Shown here: piece by piece, positions 23,254 through 33,928 of the stretch
Layout of the letters: each line of letters begins with the position of its first letter
Numbering within the stretch: position 1 is the stretch's first letter
Assembly: GCA_029721435.1 (NCBI GenBank)
Contig: CM056576.1
Location: 61,771,876-61,835,875, forward strand
Source: Gymnothorax reevesii
Lineage: Eukaryota > Chordata > Actinopteri > Anguilliformes > Muraenidae
DNA: 64,000 nucleotides
Direction of reading: 5' to 3'
Position numbers and translations under genes: made by a program
Notes under the pieces: generated by a model
The model's database searches: none
What the model was told of the DNA's origin: nothing
Seen by the model: only the letters and a program-made list of their open reading frames with translations

Positions 23254-24012
23254 TATATGTGGCGTAAAATGTTTAGGTACCTTTGTAGTCTGACGAACTA
23301 CCATTAACGTTATTATCGTAACAATAGCATTTCAGCACCCATTTTTTTACAGTCAAATGCGTTGTTTTTTTTTCTGCCAGAGAGGCGCGTGACTCGCAAG
23401 CAGTGACAGCGGTAGGCAACCGGAAGGGGCACTGCGACGGCTGACAGACAGAAAGTTTGGCAAATCATTTTATTCGGACCAAAGAAAATGATTGCTCAGA
23501 CTTTTATCAGAAATGTATGAGAACTGAATATTGAGGAGTTTCAACACCTGTTGGATATCTTTTACATTTTAGTGTGCTAAATGCTTATTGGGAGCATTTT
23601 AAGATAACAAAAGAAAATGTAAAAATGCCAGAAAGGTAAGAATTGCTTAAATATTGCTTTGAAAGAACCCTGAAGTAGCATCATTTTAATGCAGGAGTAA
23701 CAACTCTGAGACATTTACAATATGCTGAAATTTGGCTGTGAAAAGGGTCCAACCCCCTAAGTACCCTATTTTTGGACCCCCTGAAAAGCACGTGGGAAGG
23801 GGTTAATGATAATGAAATTGTTGTGTTAAGGGGACCTTTATGTCATCTTCACTTGTGCCAAAAATCATTTTCAAACCAGCATTCCTTCAGGTAGAAAAAT
23901 AACCATTTTTTTGCAATGCTGTTGGTAATTCCAGATATGGAAATTTCTGTACAATATGCACAACAATGTAAATTGTAGAAATAAAGATTAGTGAATATGT
24001 GATTTACAGCCA

Positions 24013-24526
24013 GATTCAAGGATACCAATGCCAATTATTGCCTTTTATCATGACAATCCACCTTAAATACAGTTCAGGGTGGTACCAGTGCACAAAAATC
24101 CTTGAGGGTTGAGTCATTTTATCATTCATGTCATTTTTTTCAACTGTTCAAAATTTGCCGATCATGACGGTATTAAGCGTTTCTTCATGTCAGTCAAGTC
24201 AATTCATCAAGTCAATTTAACACTTAAATCCCTCAAAAGCAGCTTTTATCCCCATTTCATCAGCTGGTGAAATAGAATAGTTGCGACCAAGTCCAGTGGT
24301 TGTAGGGGCATTGATGACTGTCAGAATGTGTTGTCTAGGTACCCAGCAAACGATGATATTTTGAAGGTCTTTGGAACATAGGCCCTAGAGAGAAGGGTTT
24401 GAATAAGAGACATTTAAAAGACTACAATATCAGATGATGCCTAACTCAGCTTAATCAAAGATTTGATGACAAAATTTCCATAAATTCAGATCAGGAGTTG
24501 GCGAGGAGGATAATAGTTCATTCATA
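24013..24526. other. Spacer of the giant inverted repeat
   Basis: About 515 bp of non-coding sequence between the arms; no open frame or known element is recognised. Confidence 0.5.
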
Positions 24527-25324
24527 CCACATATTCCGTAATCTTCATATCTACTGCGTACATTAATGTACATAATGTACAGAAATTACCACATCTAGAA
24601 TTACCAACAGTATTGCAACAAATGGTGATTTTTCTACCGCAAGAAATGCTGGTGTGAGAATGATTTTTGGCAGAAGTGAAGATGACATGAAGGTCCCCTT
24701 AATGCAAAAATTTCATTACCATTAACCCCTTTCCACATGCTTTTCAGGGGGTCCAAAAATAGGGTATTTCGGGGGTTGGACCCTTTTCACAGCCAAATTT
24801 CTGCATATTGTAAATGTCGTAGAGTTGTTATTCCTGCATTAAAATGATGCCACTTTGGGGCTCTTTCAAAGAAATATTCACTTTGTTCCTCCAGGGACTG
24901 GGTGTGGCTGTCAGGATCCCCCGAAAAGGCAGATTTGGTCAAAAAATGCCTCTTGGGCGAGGGCCATTCTCTCCACACCAATGGGATGTAGGATGCTGAG
25001 TTTATTTATTTATATTTATAAATTGGGTTTAAATGAAAGTATTAGTATTGAAGAAGGTGTCCCCAAAATATCATACCTCTTACAGTTTTAGAGTTATTCT
25101 ATTTTATAGATGGCTGAGAAACAGACAGCTGAGCCTGAAAAAGGGCCATGCCCACTTTTTTGGACTCTTGTAGAAGGGAGACCATTTGGAGTATGAGTCT
25201 AATCTTTTGGATTTTTCATATTGGGTCCATTAACTATAAAATATGTGAAAATGAAGCAAATCAGGTGCCATGGACTGGGGAGTTTTCTTGAAATAGGTTG
25301 ATTTCAAATGGAATGCTCTAGTAG

Positions 25325-25769
25325 AAGTTTATTCTAGACAGCAGTTAGGGATGGAGACAATACAATACAACTCAGTTTTATATTGAGATATAAAAGTTTG
25401 GAGAGCTGTCTCATTTGGCTCTGAAAGAGTGGATAATTTTGAATTTCAGGCTCGGATGAAGAATACATGTACTCAAGGAGGTTATGATCCCAGAAGCGTA
25501 GTTTTTTTTCACCAGCCATTTTCAATTTTCAGCATTATTTTTTTTTACAATTTCACTTCTGAATTTTCATGAAGATTTTTTTATGTTTGCAGCCATTTTT
25601 CTTGACCAAAATCATGAAAATAAACTGAAATATGACATAATTTTAAATTCTACAAGTGTATTGACTCAGTTGAGCCATTCCCTTCCTCTCTGTGAAGCTG
25701 CAATCTTGAATTATAAAACCGTATATAAAATGGTACATAAACAGCCAGATTTTGCTTTCTGCGCAGAAG
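25325..25769 (-). mobile_element. Family Z repeat, partial third copy (inverted)
   Basis: The reverse strand starts with TTAA then CTTCTGCGCAGAAAGC and AAATCTGGCTG, and later has CTTCTGGGATCATAACCTCC. It aligns with the repeats beginning at 54103 and 56084. It stops where the giant palindrome ends, so the rest is missing. Confidence 0.6.
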
Positions 25770-25789
25770 TTAAAGGTTATGAATAAGTT

Positions 25790-27480
25790 CTGAGACAAAG
25801 CTGAACAAGTACCGGCTGGTTGTGAAAGTTGCATAATATACACAAATGACGATCCAGCAACTTGCAAACTCAAAGTAAGGGGAATAAACACAACATGCAT
25901 GTGAGGGAGGGGAAACACGAATAGACCACAGCTGGGGAGGAAAGCACGGGGGACGTCAACCATTTAAGAGAGAGTGTGTACACATTCTGGGCTGACCTCT
26001 TGGCTGTGCAGGAGCGCTGTTTGTTGGTGATCACTCTGTTAGAGTTGAGACAGGAAGACGTGTGGGATTGAAGCCGAGAATTTACCTTTGTGTTTACGGG
26101 GTTTTCTTAAAATAATTTGTGCGTTAAGACTCAAACAATAATGTAGATTAGATGATTTGCTCCCGAGGTATAAGCTTTGTCGCAGTAGGGACAGGGAGAA
26201 TCTTCCCCCGTATCTCTCCCCCTTTTTTTCCCCCTGTAACAACTCGGTGAGCAAACAGCCAAATTAAGCCGCTAATCTGGTCAAATAAAAGCGACGGGGT
26301 TTTTTTGGGGGGGTTTCAGTGTCCTGGGAGCAAAGCAAAGTAAGGTAAAGTAAAATAAATTTAAACGCGAAATTAAGAGAATAAATTAAATGCTAAATAA
26401 TTGTCGAACTAAGTGAATTGTGCGGTATACAAAGTAAAACAGTTTTCAGGGACTGTGGTACTCACCTGTTTTTTTTTTTTCTGTAGCTGTTTTAGCAAAC
26501 GAACCCTTGCAAGCTCTCAACGCCAAGAATATAATCGAATTACCTGATATCTAACTATAGCGCGGCTTGGTTCATACTTGGTTGCTGCCTTTCATACAGC
26601 CTTCTAGCCAATAAATATTGATGTTCGCCAGGGTTGTTAGTCCCCTTCGTTCTCTATCCTGACTGCATTGCCGCATAAACGCATTGCCAAGCTGAATATT
26701 AACGCGAACCAGGGTTTTGTCTTTTTCGCATTTTATCATTACCGAAGGCCTCTTCTGATTAAACACATTGTAAATACCCTATCTTTGTATTTTCCTCCAG
26801 TTGCTGTGCCTTGATCAGCTGATTAAAGTTTAACTGCTTGTTGGAGTGCTTAGGACAGCTTGTTGGGGGAGGGACCGTGTTTAAATCGCTCACATAGTAA
26901 AGTCGGTCCGTTTTAATTAAAGGGAACCGCGGCTTTACCCTTTTCTCGGTTACCCTTGGTTGTATTTGCGGCTAGCCAGCTAGATAAGTACTGTTTATAT
27001 TCTTAGCTGGGGATCTGAGATTTAGTATTTAGTTAGTGGTGCAGCAGTCACTTTACTCATTTGTTAGGTTAGGTTGGAATTTAAAAGGTAAGTTTTTATC
27101 GGAGTGCTCCGTCTCCTCCAGTTTTTCCTGGGTGCTGAAGCCAGTCTGTTTTATCTGGGCTCTCAGCTAAGCCCTGTGATATTTTTAGTTTTGTATATCA
27201 ATAGTTTTGGGACTATATAAACTCAAGCCGGCTATTAGGAGTGCTTATTACATATAGAGTTTGGCTCATTTTGGTTTTTCATTTCTGTTAACTGAGGCTA
27301 AGCCCCTGTTAAAAGAGGCTTATAAACAATTTCCATTGTTTCCCCGGGGTTTCTATTCTGACTGCTGCTTAGGGCTTCCTAGGTTAATAAATAAATTAAT
27401 AAATTGTGGTTCCTCGGTTTCTATCTCGGCATTAGTAATTTTCTTTAATCTAGGGTGAGCAAAGTCATTAGGTAGGGGGT
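25790..27480. other. No host gene seen; right part probably CR1 5' leader
   Basis: No conserved exon is visible. From about 26900 the sequence is GC-richer and runs without a break into the CR1 ORF1, so 26900-27515 is probably the LINE 5' untranslated region. The boundary is uncertain. Confidence 0.35.
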
Positions 27481-27515
27481 TCAAAATGTGACCAAAACTA
27501 TGTGACGGTTGCAGG

Positions 27516-28443
27516 ATGATCGCACTTTTGGGAAGAGATTTCCTGGGTGGGTTTGTCTGCCACCGGTGCCAGCTAATTGAGCATCTGGAGAGCAAGATCC
27601 TTGATCTTCAAAGCCAGTTGGCGGCGCGACATAGTTCGCAATCAGTAGAGTTCCTTGTGGAACTAAGTAGTATGACGTTAAGAGAAATGGTGTGTACGCC
27701 AAAGCAGGGTGGTACTGGGATCCCAGAACAGGCAGGGAGAGAAAGTTGGGAAGTTGAAGACTGTAGGTCGGCAGCGCAGAAAAGGGTGTGCACGCCGTAC
27801 AGTGACAGCTTCTCCAGTGGTTGAGGTGTCCAACCGATTCCAGCCCTTGCAGAAACTCGACTTGGCCCCTGATCCTGAGAGTGAGGGGACTGATGAGCAG
27901 CAGGGCACCCTGTTGGCCTCTACCCTTCAGAAAAGAGAGTTATTGATAGTGGGGGACTCAATACTTAGAGGAATAGATAGCTTAGTCTGTTCACGCGACA
28001 AGGAGTCTCGTACGGTGTGTTGCCTGCCTGGTGCCCAGGTAGGAGACCTCCTGGAGCGTGCGGACAAGCTCCTGGCCAGAGCGGGGAGGGATCCAGTTGT
28101 CATAGTCCATGTTGGGACAAATGACATAGGTCAGGGTAGGTTTGAGGTTCTGCAAGGCAAATTTGTGAAATTAGCTGAGAAGCTTAGGAGCAGATCCTCA
28201 ACGGTAGTGTTCTCCGGGATTCTACCGGTACCACGTGCAAGCAGAGGTAAGCAGAATTTTATCTGGAGGTTTAACACATGGCTATGAACCTGGTGTAAGA
28301 AAGAGGGGTATAGGTTTATGGGGCACTGGAACTTTTTCTGGGACAGGGGTGACCGGTTCAAGCTTGACGGGCTGCACCTGAACCAGAGGGGTATCTTTGC
28401 ACTGGGCCAGCGTATGTTGAGGGTAGCACAGGATTATTCAAAC
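27516..28443 (+). pseudogene. CR1 ORF1: zinc-knuckle/coiled-coil start and SGNH esterase
   Basis: The N-terminus FVCHRCQLIEHLESKILDLQ (from 27516) is a cysteine pair plus coiled coil. After a frameshift near 27740 the frame gives SPVVEVSNRFQPLQ, the esterase GDS block LLIVGDSILRG, the VIVHVGTNDIG block and, after a TGA at 28285-28287, DGLHLNQRG, the Asp/His block of SGNH hydrolases. The likely natural stop is TAG at about 28444. The domain is known in CR1 ORF1; its role in retrotransposition is not settled. This copy has one frameshift and one nonsense codon. Confidence 0.85.
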
Positions 28444-28624
28444 TAGGGCCTTGGGGGGCAGGGAGGTTAGTGAGTATTACACATAGGGAAATGCAGACTG
28501 CCCCGATGGAAGCTGACGGCATAACATGCACTAACGATGTTTTACTTTGAAAGCAACAAAAGCGTAGTGGGGGCTCGAGGCGGCGGCCACATGGGAAATC
28601 AAGGGGGAAGAGCATTTGTAATAA

Positions 28625-29797
28625 CCTGAAATGTTTTTATTTAAATGCAAGAAGCATAAAAAATAAATTTCAAGAACTTGAGGCTGTAGTGATCAGTGAG
28701 GGCTATGACATAGCCATGTCTCTGTAATCCCAACTATGTGAAGAGGATGGAGATAAATATAATATAGAAGGTTATAAGCTCTTTAGGAAGGATAGATGTC
28801 ATAGCCAAGGAGGGGGCGTAGCACTCTATGTGAACAAAAACATTAATGTACAGGAAATTCCCAAAATTGAACATTCCTTGTCCTGTGAAGATATCTGGGT
28901 CAGGCTCATTGGCAAACACGAGACAGGTTTAAACATAGGTGTATGCTATCGACCACCAGCTTTGGACAGTACAATTAATGAAATGCCTTTTAGGAGGATT
29001 TCGCAAGCTTGCAGTGGTGGTGGGACTATTATCATGGGAGACTTAAATTATCCTGGTATCAATAGGGAAATGGTGAAAGGACAGGGTAGGGGGGAGGAAG
29101 AATTTCTAGATGTTATAAATGATAATTTCTTGGTGCAGTATGTTAATAAACCTACCAGAGAGAAGGCAATTTTAGACTTAGTGCTCTGTAATGACCCCGA
29201 TAGAATTAGCAATGTTGAGGTACTGGTGCCACTTGGGACAAGTGATCACTCTGCTGTTAATTTTGATGTTTCATGGGAAGTTAAAAAGGTGTACTCTAAA
29301 ACAAAAATTTTCAATTTTAGGCGAGCAAACTTTGACTGGATGCGCTCATATCTAGCTGAAATAAAATGGGAGACACTCCTGGACAGTAAGTCCGTAAATG
29401 AGATGTGGGAAAGATTTAAGGGGGTTTTACTTGAATCACAGTGCAGATTCATTCCGAAGGTGTCCAAAAGTAAGCTGAAAAAGCAGAATCCTCAGTGGAT
29501 GACCAAAAGTATTCGTAGGATGTTGACGGAAAAGAGGAATCTTTATAAGATGTTCATAAAGGATAACAATGAGAATACTAGGGCTGAATACTGTAAAATG
29601 CGGGCTGTGGCCAAAAAAGAGCTGAGGAATGCTAGAAGACTGTATGAAAGACAAATTGCAGAGGGGGCAAAAACTAGCCCTAAGGGCTTCTTTCAGTACT
29701 GTAGCAGAAAAAGGAAAGTTAAAGAGCAGATCAAGTGCATAAAGAATAAAAAAATGGATCGCTGCTATATGATAACAAGCATATTGCGGATGCCTTA
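28625..29797 (+). pseudogene. CR1 ORF2 endonuclease (APE-type) and linker
   Basis: The frame reads LKCFYLNARSIKNKFQELEA (before an in-frame TAA near 28725), then GGGVALYVNK, GVCYRPPALDS, IIMGDLNYPGINRE and PLGTSDHSAVNF: the Asn, Asp/Asn and terminal SDH motifs of apurinic-type endonucleases that nick target DNA for priming. From 28830 the frame is open for 322 residues. It continues through the linker PQWMTKSIRRMLTEKRNLYK and breaks at about 29755. Confidence 0.88.
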
Positions 29798-31395
29798 AAC
29801 AGTTACTTTGTTGAGAATTTTACCTCAGAGGGGGTCTTTATTTGGCCAGAGGGCACGTCAAATGCTCAAGATTATTTAGCGGAAATTTAGGTTCGGGATA
29901 ACGAAGTATTAGACAAGTTGCATAAACTAAAAGCAGATAAGGCGGCGGGTCCTGATGGCTTATATCCTAGAGTGCTCAGGGAAACTGATCAGATCATCTT
30001 TGAGCCGCTATCCGCCATCTTCAGACGGTCTTTAGAAACTGGAGAAATACCAAATGATTGGAAACAGGGCAATATAATACCAATATATAAGAAAGGGGAC
30101 CGTACCGAACCAGGAAACTACAGGCCAGTGAGTTTAATTTGCATTTCGTGCAAAATATTGGAATCTATCATAAAAGATGAGCTGGACTTATTTCTTGAAC
30201 GTTTCAGTATCTTGAGGGATAGCCAACATGGTTTTCGGAAGGGAAGGTCAGGCCTAACAAACCTTCTGAAATTTTTTGAAGAGGCCACCAGGACTTACGA
30301 CCAGAGCAGGACTTATGACATCATAAACTTGGATTTTCAGAAAGCATTCGATACAGTATCGCATAAGAGACTAATTTTTAAAATGAGCTCCATTGGAGTT
30401 ACAGGAGATACTCTGAAGTGGATTCAAAACTGGTTACAGGACAGAACACAAAGAGTAGTGGTCAGTGATATCTCATCTGAGCTGGGTATGGTGGGGAGTG
30501 GCGTCCCCCAGGGATCGGTGTTGGGACCCCTGCTTTTCCTCATTAAATTAATGACCTTGATAGGAATATTGAGAGCAGATTGGTTAAATTTGCAGATGAT
30601 ACTAAATTGGGGGGTTTGGCAAATAGTCAAGGGTCCACTAAAGTGATTCAGGACGATTTGGATAGAATCCAGAATTGGGCAGAAAGGTGGCAAATGAAAT
30701 TTAATCTAGCAAAATGTGAAGTTGTACATGTAGGTAATAAAAACATTAGAAGGGATTACTTCATGGGAGGTTTAAAACTGGAATGTGCTGCACAAGAGAA
30801 AGATCTGGGAGAGATTATTAACCAGACCCTCACCAGTTCTAGCCATTGTGCCGTAGCAGTTAAAAAAGCTAATCGCATGCTAGGATACATTGCCAAAAGT
30901 ATCGAGTACAAATCTAAGGAGGTGATGCTTCTTTTGTACAACATGTTCGTTAGACCACACCTGGAGTATTGTGTACAGTTCTGGGGACCATAGTTTAAGA
31001 GAGATATAGAGGCTCTAGAGAAAGTTCAGAGAAGAGCCACCAAGCTTATTCCAGGTATAAAAGATGAAAGCTACGAGAAGAGGCTGAAGATCCTTAATCT
31101 CTTTAGTCTTAGGAAAAGGAGACTCAGGGGTGATTTGATTGAGGTCTTTAAATATGTTAAAGGGATTAACAAAGTGAATCATGCAGGATTCCTTCGACCA
31201 AGTGTTATGAGTAGAACTCGGGGTCACAAATGGGAGTTGACCAAAGGTAAATTTAGCACTGATATTCTGAAATATTTCTTCACCCAAAGAGTAATTTCAA
31301 TGTGGAATAGCTTACCTGACCATATTGTTGAGGCAGAGACCTTCAAGAGCAGGCTTGACCTAAAGCTAGATACCATTGAGTCATTTAGTATCTGA
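29798..31395 (+). pseudogene. CR1 ORF2 reverse transcriptase
   Basis: Blocks in order: KADKAAGPDGLYPRVLRE, NYRPVSLICISCKILESIIK, QHGFRKGRSGLTNL, NLDFQKAFDTVSHKRL (first catalytic Asp), GVPQGSVLGPLLFLI, then after a one-base shift near 30550 KFADDTKLGG (the FADD catalytic pair), QMKFNLAKCEVVHVG, and the C-terminal ISMWNSLPDHIVEAETFK. TAG at 29888 and TAG at 30991 are additional stops. The enzyme copies LINE RNA at the nicked target; here it is inactive, though the frame is otherwise well kept. Confidence 0.88.
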
Positions 31396-31480
31396 AGGGA
31401 TATATTCACAATCGTATAAAGAAACTGGCGAGCTTAGTTGGGCTGAAAGGCCTGTTCTTGCCATTCATGTTATGTTATGT

Positions 31481-33600
31481 AAATACTTCTAATCAACACG
31501 CAAGCTGTTGGATGGGATTGGGTGACCAGTGTTGGGATCACACAGAGGAAAGCCTTTCAAATGTGTGGAAATTCAAAATGGAGCCCTGGATTTCCCATGA
31601 CCACTTGCTGCCTGTAAGCCCCTCCTGCCAGCAGGCCAGGCAGATAAATGGTTGACCACTGCTTTTTATCTCTCTCTTCTCTTGGCACTCCCTCCCTTGG
31701 AGAGGCTCCTGGACCCCTGGGGACTGCTCAGGCTGGGGTACTCCTCCCCCACCTCTTAGGCCCAACATAGACCAGCCATGCTACCAGGAGTAGTGCAAGC
31801 CTTGAAAGCAACAGCCTGCTATTGAGGAGCGGCCAGCCTCCCTCCTCTTCCAACAGCAAAGACAGACTTTTGCAGCACCAGAACCGCTCTTTCAGCCGGA
31901 TCAGCATCGTCCACGATCGGATCCTCCAGCAACCACCAAACCTCCTTCCTCTACTAAGGACTGGTAACGACTGGGCATTCAAACCTTCTTTTAAGACTAA
32001 AACTGACTGTGTATTTGTAAAATGATAATTGCTGTGATTGTTTTTAGGATTGTGTTTTAGTAGGACAGGATGGTATTAATGTGTAGCAGACAAGGTCTTG
32101 CATGCAAATAACCTCCTGTAGACTAACAAGGCACCTTTCCTGTGCAAAACACCCGCATATCTCTTCATTTTAACGTAATACACACACACAAACAACCTTA
32201 AGCGTTTTAAGTCATTTAACTGACTTTAAAACTCTTGAAACTTTCCTTTGCTACAAAGACTTGGTCTCTGTTACAGTAGGGTTGCCTTCCTCTACTCCAC
32301 ATGGTCAGCAAGGCCCCTCCACTCTCACCTTCGATCATCCCTTTGTTCTCTCCCACCCACACCCACACCCACCTCCTTCATTGTGCATATCGTGTTAGTG
32401 TTTAGTGTAGTTTAGATTGTGTGTTTCATTTAAATAAATATTCTTTAAAGACATGCTGTGGTTATTAATGTTGTACAAGAATGAATGAAATTGCCAGCCT
32501 CTTCTATGTAGAACTCCCAAATCCCTCAATCTAGCCATTGATTAGGTAAGTTGGTTGTAATTATTGATTTAATTATTAAGTAATTTCCACATTAATAGCT
32601 TAGTGGATATTGAGACTGGGGTTTTATTAATTGGCCATCATTTTCCCTTCACTAAAGGAGGGTGGTGCCCGATTAATATTACAATATCATATGTTTTTGA
32701 TAGTCAAATTAATAATTTAATTTGGAAAATTGCTTCAACACATGGTGTCCACCAGCTTGGTGTAACCCCAACAGCCGGCGCCCTTGTATGAAGTGACATT
32801 ACACTCACGACGACGTCGCCACTGCTTGGGCATTATCACCACAAAGGTGCCACCATTCGAGGCATTTCCCCAACATTGGTGTTCTGTGCGAGACCATTAC
32901 CCCAACACCAGATATCAACAAAGTAAATCTGGGACAAACACTGTTTTTGGATGGGACAATGTGGGACACGTTGCTAATGGTGAAAGGTAATCTTAAAGGT
33001 CCCTTATCATGTCACCAGGTGCGCAGCCAATTCATTGTATGCCATTTTACGTCTGTCCAAATCGACATTAAGAGGGGGAGCAATCATCCAGATTAATGAA
33101 GGAACTGATTAACTGGTTGGTTGAGATTGATCAGAGTTTCTAGCTGTAAATTCCCCATACGGTGTCACAAACAAACGGATTTTGCAATGGCTTTTTAAGG
33201 CCAATTGGCTGTGAACCTGCTGACCCTGAAATCTGAAGGACCTGGAGAGATTCTGCAGGCAGGAGTAGTCTCACATCTCCAACAATGCCTACTATAATCT
33301 CCTTTCACACTAAAAGGGAGTGCAGGCTCCCTTTGCAAATACTACCGCTGTAATTATTAAATCAAGGGGGTTCAATAATTTCGGCAAATGTCTTTGAGGA
33401 AAAAAATGAGTCATAAACAGTTTTCTTCCAATCATTGTATTTAAATTAAAGGCAATATTTTTATTAATATTCTGAAAGAGGCCAAAAGTAAAGGCACTCA
33501 CTAAAAACCGCTTTCCCTCTTATTTACCAAGGACACAACATTTTCCTCCCCAAGGAGAGCTGCCCCATCCAAGAAGATAGTTCCAAAAAATCTGACACAA
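31481..33600. other. No gene seen; possible retroelement LTR-like stretch
   Basis: 31490-32450 is GC-rich in part and ends with an AATAAATATT signal (near 32434). CCACACCCACACCCAC lies near 32356. Downstream, CACCATTCGAGGCATTTCCC and nearby sequence are unassigned. No conserved coding blocks are recognised, and no LTR pair was found. Confidence 0.3.
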
Positions 33601-33604
33601 AGTA

Positions 33605-33850
33605 AGAACAGCATTTGACATTTTATTATTATTTTAATTTTCAAACTAATCAACACTGAACACAGAATTCACATCCAACACCATCTGACAATTTGAAAGG
33701 ATGTCATTCGGTGCACAATTTAATCGACTCTAACATACATTGCCATCAAGGTTTCTATTCATTACTCTTGCCAGATGTTATTCTTGAGTAATTTTATATT
33801 GATTCACATGTTTAATGAAGGACATTGTGCTGAAGTGGTTAAATAAGACA
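33605..33850 (-). other. acp1: Probable ACP1 3' UTR
   Basis: Follows the ACP1 stop on the minus strand. AATAAA (complement of 33622-33627) lies about 225 bases past the stop and is a plausible poly(A) signal. The 3' end is inferred. Confidence 0.45.
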
Positions 33851-33928
33851 TCAGGAATGACCTTCTAAAAATGCTTTGCAACACCGAAGACACTGTTCAT
33901 GCACCTTTTCAAAATCCTCTTCACTTCC
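33851..33928 (-). CDS. acp1: ACP1 last coding exon
   Basis: Starts after GTTTTAG on the minus strand and encodes [20 protein letters not shown], then LEGHS and TGA. Human has [20 protein letters not shown] and LEKAH, so length and the cysteine cluster are conserved. Confidence 0.94.
   Translation of the reverse strand, partial: GSEEDFEKVHEQCLRCCKAFLEGHS

Larger units (their letters stand above)
21417..23296. mobile_element. Foldback hairpin with ends TTCGTCAGACTACAAAGG, split by Tc1
   Basis: The left arm 21417-21560 pairs with 21605-21690 plus 23254-23296. Matching pieces are TTCGTCAGACTAC (21417) with GTAGTCTGACGAA (23284-23296), and TTTTCACTTACCGGTGCCTC with GGCACCGGTAAGTGAAAA. Without the Tc1 copy the hairpin is about 315 bp with a spacer near 50 bp. 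It may be a separate MITE or the core of the surrounding element. Confidence 0.7.
21284..23645. mobile_element. Inverted-repeat element inserted in the left palindrome arm
   Basis: The left end CAATTCTTACCTTTCTGG near 21284 is matched by CCAGAAAGGTAAGAATTG ending near 23645. Removing this block makes the left arm continuous with its partner at 24850-24880. Without the inner Tc1 copy it is about 800 bp and non-coding. Confidence 0.65.
20852..25318. repeat. Giant inverted repeat, arms about 800 bp
   Basis: The left arm is 20852-21283 plus 23650-24012; the right arm is 24527-25318 reversed; the spacer is about 515 bp. Outer termini are GCATTCCATTTGAAATCA and its complement. Matching landmarks include AATCCAAAAGATTAGACTCA (near 20947) against its complement near 25193, CATTGGTGTGGAGAGAATGG against 24970, and GTCATCTTCACTT (23842) against 24675. 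The left arm is interrupted by a 2.37-kb insertion. No protein is encoded. A foldback transposon or an inverted duplication would both fit. Confidence 0.8.
27481..31480 (+). mobile_element. Nearly complete CR1-like LINE
   Basis: It has an ORF1 with an esterase domain, an ORF2 with endonuclease and reverse transcriptase, and a 3' end GGGCTGAAAGGCCTGTTCTT followed by a short TTATG repeat at 31467-31480. The two-ORF plan, esterase ORF1 and short-repeat tail are hallmarks of the CR1/L2 group. It lies on the plus strand between the two host genes. A few stops and frameshifts break it. Confidence 0.88.

Noticed and set aside
27678..28127. Minus-strand frames opposite CR1 ORF1
   Set aside because: Shadows of the esterase coding sequence on the other strand.
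31481..32480. Possible solo LTR with AATAAA near 32434
   Set aside because: No matching second copy, no TG...CA boundaries with target duplication, and no adjacent primer-binding site could be shown.
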